Source: Noviherbaspirillum sp. Root189
GTDB taxonomy: Bacteria; Pseudomonadota; Gammaproteobacteria; Burkholderiales; Burkholderiaceae_D
Length of the DNA: 64,000 nucleotides
Assembly: GCF_001428545.1 (NCBI RefSeq)
Contig: NZ_LMHZ01000002.1
Coordinates: forward strand, 63,662 to 127,661
Direction of reading: 5' to 3'
Under the pieces are notes generated by a model that was not told where the DNA came from, made no database searches, and saw only the letters and a list, made by a program, of their open reading frames with translations. Shown piece by piece: positions 17,977 to 25,494 of this stretch (its first letter is position 1; each line of letters starts with the position of its first letter). The position numbers were made by a program, and so were the translations under genes.

Positions 17977-19218
17977 TCAGTGCTGCGGCTTGAAATGCTC
18001 GACAAAGCGGCTGAAAACTTCTGCCGCGGTTTCCGCATCGTCGACCGTCATGATTTCATCCGGATGATGGCTGATGCCGCCATTGCCGCAACGGACGAAG
18101 AGCATCGCGACATCGGCGATCGCAGCGATGGCCATCGCATCGTGGCCCGCGCCCGAAGGCAGGTAGCGAAGGGGAATGCCGGACGCGGTGATGGCCTCTG
18201 CGAATTGCTGCTGCAGCCATCCGGCGCAGGGGACGCTACTGGCTTCATGCGTCTTGTTGATATCGAGGCTGACGCGGCGGCGTGCCGAGATTTCCTGCAT
18301 GGCCTGCAGCACATCGTTGACGGCCGCTTCACGCACGTCGTCGGTTTCAGCGCGGATGTCGATGGTAAAGACCGCCTTCCCCGGCACCACGTTGGCGGCA
18401 CCGTTCGGCACTGCGAGCTGACCGACTGTACCCACCAGTCCGGGAATGCCCGAGCAACGCTTTTCGATAGTCAGGCCGATTTCGGCTGCCGTCATGGCGG
18501 CGTCACGGCGCAGTGTCATCGGTACGGTGCCCGCATGCCCGGCGAGGCCGGTTGCTTGCACCAGGAAGCGTGTTGCACCGGAAATGGCCGTGACCACGCC
18601 GACCGGCAAGGATTCGTCGAGCAGCACGGGACCCTGCTCGATATGGACCTCGACGAAGGCGAGCACCTTCTCACGCGCATAAGCAGCGCGCTCCAGGTCC
18701 TGGGAATTGAAGCCCGCTGCATGCATGACCTGGCGCATGGTCTGGCCCTGGTCGTCGACCTTGTCCAGCACGCTGTTATCGAAGGTGCCGGCACATGCGC
18801 GGCTGCCAAGCAGGGTGGCCTTGAAGCGCACGCCTTCTTCTTCGGCAAAACCGATCACTTCGATGGCAAACGGAAAGCGCTTGCCCTGTCGGTTCCATTC
18901 CGCGATGCAAGCAATCGGAAGGAGAATGCCGAGGTTGCCATCGTACTTGCCGGCGTCGCGCACGGTATCGAAGTGTGAACCGGTCAGGAGCACCGGCGCA
19001 TCTGCGACCTGTCCTTCATAACGCCCGATCACGTTGCCGGCGGCGTCGCGTCGCACGCTCATGCCGGCTTCGCGCATCCACTGCCCGAGCTGTTCGGCGG
19101 CGCCGCTGTGCGCCGCGGTCAGATAGGTCCGGGTGAGCATGCCTTCTGCTTCACTATGACTGGCGAGATCGTCGGCCCAGCGCATGATGGTCGCCCCCTT
19201 GTTGCTTGCCTGATTCAT
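17977..19218 (-). CDS. allC: M20-family Zn hydrolase, allantoate amidohydrolase type
   Basis: A 413-residue dinuclear metal amidohydrolase of the AllC/HyuC/beta-ureidopropionase group. Metal-binding stretches are GSHFDTVRDAGKYDG (about 78-92), EEEGVRF (about 127-133), HIEQGPVL (about 190) and GAGHDAM (about 360), and a lid/dimerisation domain is inserted in the middle (GLAGHAGTVPM). AllC removes ammonia and CO2 from allantoate. Given puuE beside it, allantoate is the best substrate call, although N-carbamoyl-amino-acid hydrolases look alike. It has a strong AAGGAG site and heads a two-gene operon with the lyase. Confidence 0.88.
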   Translation of the reverse strand: MNQASNKGATIMRWADDLASHSEAEGMLTRTYLTAAHSGAAEQLGQWMREAGMSVRRDAAGNVIGRYEGQVADAPVLLTGSHFDTVRDAGKYDGNLGILLPIACIAEWNRQGKRFPFAIEVIGFAEEEGVRFKATLLGSRACAGTFDNSVLDKVDDQGQTMRQVMHAAGFNSQDLERAAYAREKVLAFVEVHIEQGPVLLDESLPVGVVTAISGATRFLVQATGLAGHAGTVPMTLRRDAAMTAAEIGLTIEKRCSGIPGLVGTVGQLAVPNGAANVVPGKAVFTIDIRAETDDVREAAVNDVLQAMQEISARRRVSLDINKTHEASSVPCAGWLQQQFAEAITASGIPLRYLPSGAGHDAMAIAAIADVAMLFVRCGNGGISHHPDEIMTVDDAETAAEVFSRFVEHFKPQH

Positions 19219-19285
19219 GCTTTCTCCTTGTTGCGGCGTCTATGCGGCATATCGGTAAGTAAAAGTATAGTATCGTATTCAAAGA

Positions 19286-19295
19286 TTGTATACAA
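19286..19295. promoter_or_regulatory. TTGTATACAA palindrome before allC, candidate GntR operator
   Basis: A perfect 10 bp palindrome lies 68 bases upstream of the allC start, in the region divergent to the second GntR gene. It has the same TTGT-N2-ACAA form as the site before hiuH. Confidence 0.5.
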
Positions 19296-19420
19296 AAACA
19301 GCGAGCAAAAATGTTATTCTCAGTGAATCCGGTGCTATATAGTATCTATCAGCGGACCGATATCATTGACGGTCCGTCGGCTGCTCTACTACAGTGCGGC
19401 TACCGGTAAAACCATATCGG

Positions 19421-19444
19421 CATGAAGAAAAGATTGTCTTCATG
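19421..19444. promoter_or_regulatory. 8+8+8 inverted repeat before the second GntR gene
   Basis: CATGAAGA and TCTTCATG are perfect inverted copies separated by 8 bases, 66 bases upstream of the gntR ATG at 19510. It could be an autoregulatory operator or a hairpin in the leader. Only the symmetry is seen. Confidence 0.4.
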
Positions 19445-19509
19445 TTAAGCTTTGCGCGGCCGGACCCGACACGATCGGTTGCCGGCTCCCGACACCTGAT
19501 TCCATTGTT

Positions 19510-20214
19510 ATGCCAAAGTCACGTAAAGAAGAAGAAACGGCGGCAGCAAAAAGCGCCAACGAAATCGCGGAAGACATCGCCGCCGCGATCGGCGCGCGCC
19601 GGTTGCCGCCCGGGACCAAGCTGCGCGAGGAAGCGCTGTCGCGACTGTACTCGGTCAGCCGGACCAAGATCCGCGCTGCCCTGCTGACGCTGTCCAAGGA
19701 CAAGCTGATCAATATCATTCCGGATCGCGGCGCTTTCGTCAGCCAGCCGACCGAAACCGAAGCCCGCGAAATCTTTGCCACCCGCCGCATCCTCGAAGCC
19801 GCCCTTGCCAGGGAATTTGTCGCCAAGGCGCGTCCAGCCGATTACCGCATGCTGGAAAAGCACCTGAAGGCCGAGCGGGCCGCAATTTCAGGTCACGATT
19901 CCAAGGTGAAGTCACAGCTGCTCGGCGATTTCCATGTACTGATGGCGCAAATCGTCGGCAACCAGGTACTGACCGAGATTCTGCAGGAACTGGTCGCACG
20001 CAGCTCGCTCATCACGATGCTGTATCAGACCGATATGGACGCCGTGTGTTCGTCGGATGAACATTCGGAGTTTCTGGAGGCCGCCAAGGCAGGAAAGACC
20101 GAACGCGCGGTCAAGCTGATCCTCGACCACCTCGACCATGTCGAATCGGCGCTGCACTTCGACAAGAGCGTGGAAGAGTCCAAACGCGATCTGGTGTCGG
20201 TGCTGCTGGCCTGA
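19510..20214 (+). CDS. GntR family regulator with FCD domain (allC side)
   Basis: A 234-residue regulator like the one at 11090. The winged helix-turn-helix is at about residues 15-80 (LREEALSRLYSVSRTKIRAALLTL, wing PDRGAFVSQP). The FCD domain follows, with LGDFHVLMAQIVGNQ and DEHSEFLEAAKAGK carrying the metal/effector His and Asp. It is divergent from allC and probably regulates the allC-lyase operon. Two FCD regulators in one purine region suggest separate control of the urate-to-allantoate half and the allantoate half. Confidence 0.88.
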   Translation: MPKSRKEEETAAAKSANEIAEDIAAAIGARRLPPGTKLREEALSRLYSVSRTKIRAALLTLSKDKLINIIPDRGAFVSQPTETEAREIFATRRILEAALAREFVAKARPADYRMLEKHLKAERAAISGHDSKVKSQLLGDFHVLMAQIVGNQVLTEILQELVARSSLITMLYQTDMDAVCSSDEHSEFLEAAKAGKTERAVKLILDHLDHVESALHFDKSVEESKRDLVSVLLA

Positions 20215-20329
20215 GCTTGACTCCCGACGCGCTCTGCAAGGTGCAGGTCACAGGTGCAGGGTCCGGCCCCGGCCCCGACTGTGCGTAACGACCCTTGCAT
20301 AACGCAACCACATCAACCTGTGTTCTGGC

Positions 20330-23122
20330 TCACGCTTCCGTGCCAAGCTCCTGCTTCAGGAAGCGCTCGAATTTGTCAGCCGGAAGCGGCTTGCTGAAAT
20401 AATATCCCTGCACCTGGTCGCACTTGTTGTCGCGCAGGTAGCTCAGCTGCTCCGCTGTTTCGACACCCTCCGCGATCACCTTCAGGCGCAGGTTGTGCGC
20501 CAGTGAAATCACCGACATCACGATCATCGCATTGTCCGGGTCCGTGGCCAGGTCGCGCACGAACGATTGGTCGACCTTCAGTACGTCAATGGGAAACTGC
20601 TTCAGGTAGGACAGGCTGGAAAATCCGGTACCGAAGTCATCGATCGACAGATGCACATCGATGCTCTTGAGTTCATGCAGCGTGCGTATCGCATGCTGGA
20701 CATCGACCATCACGGTGCTTTCGGTAATCTCCAGCTCAAGGTCGGAGGCACTGAGGCCGCTGTCGGCAAGGGCACTTTCCACCATGCTGACGAGATTGGG
20801 CTGGCTGAACTGCCGGGCAGACAGGTTGATGGCGATGCGCAGCTTGCCCAGACCGGCTTGCTCCCAGTGACGCGCCTGGCTGCAAGAGGTACGCAAGACC
20901 CAGTCGCCGATGGCGCCAATCAGCCCGGTTTCTTCGGCCAGGCTGATGAATTCGGATGGCGAAATCAGGCCCAGTTCCGGATGCTGCCAGCGGATCAGTG
21001 CTTCGGCCCCGACAATGCGGCCGGAATTCACATCGACCTGCGGCTGATAATGCAACAGCAGCTCGCGCCGTTCCAGCGCACGTCGCAAGTCACCCTCCAG
21101 TCGCAGCCGCTTGGCCGCACGCTCGTTCATGTTCGGCGCATAAAACTGGAAGGTGTTCCTGCCTTTTTCCTTGGCGCTGTACATCGCCATGTCGGCATGG
21201 GTGAGCAGGGTTTCGAAATCTTCGCCATCCGTCGGATAGACCGCGATGCCGACGCTGCAGCTCGGAAAGAAGTCCTTGCCGTTGATGGGAATCGGCCGTG
21301 ACAAGGCCTGCATCACGCGCTGTACTACCTTGGCCGACTCGGCAACGTCCTCCGCTTCCGGCAACACCAGCACGAACTCGTCGCCGCCATAACGCGCCAC
21401 CGTATCGGTGTCGCGCGCCGCGCGCTTGAGCCGGTGCGCAATCGTTTTCAGGAACAGATCGCCGGCGCGATGCCCCAGGCTGTCATTAATGAACTTGAAG
21501 CGATCCAGGTCCATGAAGGCAACGCAGACGTGCTCGTCATGGCGTGCCGCCATGGTCAGCGCCTGAGTGACGCGGTCGCGCAACAGGTTGCGGTTGGCGA
21601 TGCCGGTCAGCAGGTCGTAGTTTGCCTGGAACTCCAGTTCGGCCTGATAGCGCCGGGTTTCGGTAATGTCGTATTGCGTGACGACGAAGTGGGTGGCCGC
21701 TCGCCCCGCCAGCGCCACCGGCGCGACATAGACGTTATCCCAGAACAAGGTACCGTCCTTGCGGTAATGGCGAACAATGGCCTGGCTCTCCGTGCCGGAG
21801 TTCAGGGCGGCGCGAAGTTCCATCGCGCCCGCCTGGTCATGGTCCGTGCCGCAAAGAAAATCAAAAGGCTTTCCAATCACTTCCTCCGACTGGTATCCGG
21901 TGATGCGGGTAAACGCCGGATTCACATATTCGATCGCGAAATGCGGCCCGGATGCCGATGTGATCAGGATTGCATTGGCGCTTGCCTCGATTGCCCGCTG
22001 ACGCAACTGCAAGTCGCGGCTGGCGCGCCCCAGCTCAACGGTGCGCTGTTCTACAAGCTGTTCGATATGCATCGCCCGCGCGGCGGCCGACTGTCGATTC
22101 AGGGCAACGGCAAGGCTGAACAACAAACCGAATACGAGAACCAGCAGCGAAGCGCGATGGCTATAGGTAAATGTCGCAGGCGTCCCGGAAATCCGGATAT
22201 TCCAGACCGTGCCGCCCACATCGAACGATTCGGATACGGTCAGTGTTTGTGCGCCGAACAAGCGCAATCTCGACAGTACGCTGTCGTCCTCCAGGTGCTC
22301 GGCCTTATGATGAAATGCAAGATGCTCGCCTTCCCCGGCGACGGCTGTGTATACGCTGACCTCAAGTCCAGGTATGGACAACGCTTCACGACCAAGAACT
22401 TTTCCCACGAGGTCGCGCGCATTGAACATTGCCTGCGTCACGCCAAAAACCGCGGCACGCCTTTCCTCCGCGGTGCGTAACGGCATGTCGCTGCGATAGA
22501 GCGGCATGACGACAAAAAAGATAGGCACATTGGTCCGGCTAAGAATGGTTTGTACAATCCCGGTCGCGGAAGGTGTGCCTTGCTCGACGGCACGCCAGGT
22601 CGCCGCCGCGCGTTGCGGGTTATACAGTGCGTCATTACCTATCCGAAATTTTTCTTCTGCGAACGGGGCAACGTAGATGGTTGCGAGATACTGACTGCGT
22701 GTAGCAGCCGGAACCCATCCCGATTCGCCGAATTCCTTGATCACAAAACCAGGATGCGAGCGCCGCATTGAGGCTTCGAACATCGCACGCTCTCGGGAAG
22801 AGATAAAGCGGTGATAGCTGAACGCACGGATATAGGGCTGCCGCTTCAGTAAAGGGGCAGTAAAGCTGCTGAAGTTATCCTGGCCGGCTTCGCCTACACT
22901 CGCGATCAGCTGATTGACCGCCTGCAGACTGGCGATGGCATCGCCGGCACCTTGCTGCAGATCGCTGACATAGCCCTCCACGCGGCGCCGGAAATCGAGG
23001 TCGGCCTTATCGGTTTCGAGTTCATAGGTAAGGCCGAACAACATTGCCGTCAGCACCAGTCCAATAATAAATGTGGCGAGTGCGACAGGGCTCGGCGCGC
23101 GCAAGCGTAATAATGGCGACAT
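20330..23122 (-). CDS. CHASE-PAS-GGDEF-EAL cyclic-di-GMP signalling protein
   Basis: A roughly 930-residue inner-membrane protein. A first membrane helix (about residues 13-33) precedes a periplasmic CHASE sensor domain (about 60-290), and a second helix (about 325-345) leads to a PAS domain (about 375-490). A diguanylate cyclase domain with intact GGDEF (579-583, RYGGDEF) and a phosphodiesterase domain with EAL (707-709, GAEALIRW) follow. Both active sites look intact, including the EAL-domain DDFGTGFSSL loop, so it could make or degrade c-di-GMP. The start is uncertain: ATG 23122 (used) or a TTG at 23146. Confidence 0.92.
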   Translation of the reverse strand: MSPLLRLRAPSPVALATFIIGLVLTAMLFGLTYELETDKADLDFRRRVEGYVSDLQQGAGDAIASLQAVNQLIASVGEAGQDNFSSFTAPLLKRQPYIRAFSYHRFISSRERAMFEASMRRSHPGFVIKEFGESGWVPAATRSQYLATIYVAPFAEEKFRIGNDALYNPQRAAATWRAVEQGTPSATGIVQTILSRTNVPIFFVVMPLYRSDMPLRTAEERRAAVFGVTQAMFNARDLVGKVLGREALSIPGLEVSVYTAVAGEGEHLAFHHKAEHLEDDSVLSRLRLFGAQTLTVSESFDVGGTVWNIRISGTPATFTYSHRASLLVLVFGLLFSLAVALNRQSAAARAMHIEQLVEQRTVELGRASRDLQLRQRAIEASANAILITSASGPHFAIEYVNPAFTRITGYQSEEVIGKPFDFLCGTDHDQAGAMELRAALNSGTESQAIVRHYRKDGTLFWDNVYVAPVALAGRAATHFVVTQYDITETRRYQAELEFQANYDLLTGIANRNLLRDRVTQALTMAARHDEHVCVAFMDLDRFKFINDSLGHRAGDLFLKTIAHRLKRAARDTDTVARYGGDEFVLVLPEAEDVAESAKVVQRVMQALSRPIPINGKDFFPSCSVGIAVYPTDGEDFETLLTHADMAMYSAKEKGRNTFQFYAPNMNERAAKRLRLEGDLRRALERRELLLHYQPQVDVNSGRIVGAEALIRWQHPELGLISPSEFISLAEETGLIGAIGDWVLRTSCSQARHWEQAGLGKLRIAINLSARQFSQPNLVSMVESALADSGLSASDLELEITESTVMVDVQHAIRTLHELKSIDVHLSIDDFGTGFSSLSYLKQFPIDVLKVDQSFVRDLATDPDNAMIVMSVISLAHNLRLKVIAEGVETAEQLSYLRDNKCDQVQGYYFSKPLPADKFERFLKQELGTEA

Positions 23123-23333
23123 AGGCGTCACTTTGAACAGACGCAATACTCCCTGAATGGCATCTTGTTCTTTTCACATCAAAAGGATGATAAAACGATC
23201 ATACGTTCTTATGTGTTGGCCGCCTCGACCAAACGCAATGGTGTATGCATATCAGGCACGTCTTATACAGCTTAGCAACTTAGCCACACTGCCAGGAGTC
23301 AAGTGTTACCTCACGTCATTATTGTCGGTCTTG

Positions 23334-23678
23334 TTAATGCGACATGGCCATGCAGGTTTGCGCGCAGGTACGACAGGCTTTAGCGCATGCGGCCATCTCT
23401 CCGTCGGGATCAGCATGCTCTTCGCACAAGTCGGCACAGGCATTGCAGATTTCCGCGCATTCCTTTGCCAGATGGGTATGGTGGGGAGAACGACGTGCCA
23501 TGAAATCGGCATGCAAGCCGCAGATCTGCGCACAGTCGAGCAGCGCGATCAAATGCTTTGCTTCGCTATGGACATGACCACCATGCAAGACATGGGCTGC
23601 AGTCTCGGTACAGATCCGATGGCATTCCATACAATTGGCGAGGCATTGTTTCATCTCAGGTGACATGGTAGTGCTCAT
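23334..23678 (-). CDS. Four-helix-bundle copper-binding protein (DUF326)
   Basis: A 114-residue Cys/His-rich protein of the DUF326 type. Cysteines recur in helical spacing (CLANCMECHRIC, CAQICGLHADF, CAEICNACADLC, CAKACRTCAQTC), the pattern of the tetrameric copper-storage-like Csp family, whose members line a four-helix bundle with thiols that bind Cu(I). There is no signal peptide, so this would be a cytosolic store. A strong AGGAGA site precedes the start at 23678; the frame to 23807 is non-coding. Confidence 0.85.
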   Translation of the reverse strand: MSTTMSPEMKQCLANCMECHRICTETAAHVLHGGHVHSEAKHLIALLDCAQICGLHADFMARRSPHHTHLAKECAEICNACADLCEEHADPDGEMAACAKACRTCAQTCMAMSH

Positions 23679-23728
23679 GGCAGGTCTCCTTTCGGTTATG
23701 CAAATGGGGTGACGGCACACTAGGGATG

Positions 23729-23904
23729 TAATACCAATCCCAACCCATAACGCACCATGAGATCGCGTCTTTTTCCAGGGGCGCCGAGCCGCCTGCCTGC
23801 GTTGCACTCGTCGTCAATAGCTCGCTATTGACTCCTCCTGCGCCTTGCCAGTCACAAAAATCCATCGATCTCATTTGTCACGTTATAGCTTGGGATTGGT
23901 ATAA
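23729..23904. repeat. MITE-like 176 bp imperfect palindrome
   Basis: The ends are 24-base terminal inverted repeats that match at 21 of 24 positions (left 23729-23752, right 23881-23904; core ATACCAATCCCAA). Pairing continues inward with ATGAGATCG (23757-23765) against its complement near 23870, and the centre has GTCAATAG-CTCG-CTATTGAC. No reading frame of note is inside. It lies between the DUF326 and thioesterase genes. The size and layout fit a non-autonomous element or a large REP-like repeat. Confidence 0.7.
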
Positions 23905-24074
23905 GTCATGGAGGGTATCAATTTGTCATTGATAGGGTCGTTTACCGTCCAAAGGTTCCTTATTCTTGTTCAGCGCAGGCAGGGTGCACACATTCCGGGC
24001 AGAATGATAGCTTTCAAGGACACACAGTGGTCCATATCAGCAGCACCGCTTCAGGAATATTCAGGAATAACTTC

Positions 24075-24485
24075 ATGAATCAACCATTGCCACTCAATGC
24101 CCTACCAGGGCTCGATAATCCTCTTCTCGAATTCCTCGGCGTCAGACTGACCCAATGGGGTGACGGCCATGCAGAAATGCGGCTGTTGCTTAACGAGAAC
24201 CTGCTCAATCGCAGCGGCGTGGTCCATGGTGGCATCATTTGTACTCTGCTTGATGCAGTGGCCGGCTACTCCGGCCTGCATGCGGAGCCCGGCGAGCCCG
24301 CCCGTCATGCGGTGACGCTGTCACTGACGACAAATTTTCTTGGCAATGGTGTTGGTCGCGAACTGACCGCAAAGGGTTTGGCGGAGAAGAAAGGTCGGTC
24401 AATCTATTTCACACGCTCGGAGATCTGGCTCGACGATGATTTACTTGTGGCAACCGCAGTAGGGACGTTCAAGTACTTGAAATAA
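24075..24485 (+). CDS. PaaI family hotdog thioesterase
   Basis: A 136-residue acyl-CoA thioesterase-like protein. The motif NRSGVVHGGIICTLLDAVAGYSG carries the active-site helix of the PaaI/4HBT-II family, and the C-terminal half has the typical RELTAKGLAEKKGRSIYF strands. The start at 24075 is preferred (AGGAATAA upstream) over a GTG 48 bases earlier. The gene is convergent with the LysR regulator, the stops being five bases apart. Substrate unknown. Confidence 0.85.
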   Translation: MNQPLPLNALPGLDNPLLEFLGVRLTQWGDGHAEMRLLLNENLLNRSGVVHGGIICTLLDAVAGYSGLHAEPGEPARHAVTLSLTTNFLGNGVGRELTAKGLAEKKGRSIYFTRSEIWLDDDLLVATAVGTFKYLK

Positions 24486-24490
24486 CTAGC

Positions 24491-25396
24491 CTAGCTTCCA
24501 TAGGCGTGCAATAGAAACTGCTGCAGTGCTTCACCCGGTGTACTCAACGGGTTTCCCTCTTTCCACAATACCCCGGCTTCCATATGCGGCACGACGTCGA
24601 GGATAGGTCGTGCCTCAATGCGCTTGCCTTCCAGCGACCACGGGCGAAACACCATGTCCGACAGCACCGTGACGCCAAAACCATGCGCCACCAGGCCGCG
24701 CACCGCCTCAATCGAACTGGTGCGGAATACGATATTCGGCTTCAGGCGCTTTGCTTTCCAGTAGGCAGCGGTCGATGCTTCCGCTTCATCCGCCGTCACG
24801 AGAATATAGGGATGCTGAGCAATGTCCCTGAGTGAAGGCGATTCAAGTTTGGCCAAGGGATGCTCGGGCGCCACCCAAAGCTGGCGTCGCGAACGGACCA
24901 GTACCGCATGGCCGAAACGGTTGAGCTTTTGCACGTTTGAAAGAATCGCCACACCGAGTTCGACTTCCCCCGATAACACCGCCTCTTCAATACCCGCGCG
25001 GTCCATATCGCGCAGATCAATCTCCACATCCGGATAACTTGCGCGAAATCGTGCCAGCAGCTCCGGCAGAAAATATCCTAAAACAGTGTACGAGGCAGCG
25101 ACCTTGACTTTGCCACGCAGGTTGTTGGCTCGAAAGCGTGGTTTGTGCATTGCATCATGCACGGAATCAAGGATGTGCCGCGCATGGTGAAAAAAATCTT
25201 CACCCTCGGCGGTCAACGACACGCCCTGCGGAAGCCGGTCGAACAGGCGAACACCCAGCTGCTGCTCCAGCGCCAGGACAGCATTGGTGATCGCCGACTG
25301 CGACACGTGTTCATTGCTTGCCGCCATCGAAAACTGGCCGGTCCGGGCGGCAGCTACGAAGTAACGGAGTTGTCGGAGAGTGACGTGTTCAGCCAT
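24491..25396 (-). CDS. LysR family transcriptional regulator
   Basis: A 301-residue LTTR. The N-terminal helix-turn-helix is at about residues 18-40 (FSMAASNEHVSQSAITNAVLA), and the periplasmic-binding-like effector domain starts at about 92. It is divergent from the indolepyruvate oxidoreductase gene (about 100 bases between starts), the classic arrangement for an LTTR and its target. The intergenic region has ATAC-N9-GTAT and two GATACCA copies. The effector is possibly an aromatic amino-acid breakdown product, by inference. Confidence 0.92.
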   Translation of the reverse strand: MAEHVTLRQLRYFVAAARTGQFSMAASNEHVSQSAITNAVLALEQQLGVRLFDRLPQGVSLTAEGEDFFHHARHILDSVHDAMHKPRFRANNLRGKVKVAASYTVLGYFLPELLARFRASYPDVEIDLRDMDRAGIEEAVLSGEVELGVAILSNVQKLNRFGHAVLVRSRRQLWVAPEHPLAKLESPSLRDIAQHPYILVTADEAEASTAAYWKAKRLKPNIVFRTSSIEAVRGLVAHGFGVTVLSDMVFRPWSLEGKRIEARPILDVVPHMEAGVLWKEGNPLSTPGEALQQFLLHAYGS

Positions 25397-25406
25397 GCGT
25401 TTTTCA

Positions 25407-25443
25407 GATACCAGAGTTGTGTATTTGTGATTTTACGATACCA
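25407..25443. promoter_or_regulatory. Candidate LysR binding region
   Basis: GATACCA occurs at 25407-25413 and again at 25437-25443, 30 bases apart (about three helical turns). The first overlaps ATAC-N9-GTAT (25408-25424), a T-N11-A type dyad typical of LysR sites. The location between the divergent genes supports the call. Confidence 0.45.
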
Positions 25444-25494
25444 AACTGGCTTACTATACTTCAATGAGGGCTAAAAATTACGGAGACCATCGCC

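Noticed and set aside
17143-18978. 611-codon open frame on the plus strand
   Set aside because: Antisense to the lyase and allC genes, both of which have clear families and motifs. No ribosome site or domain.
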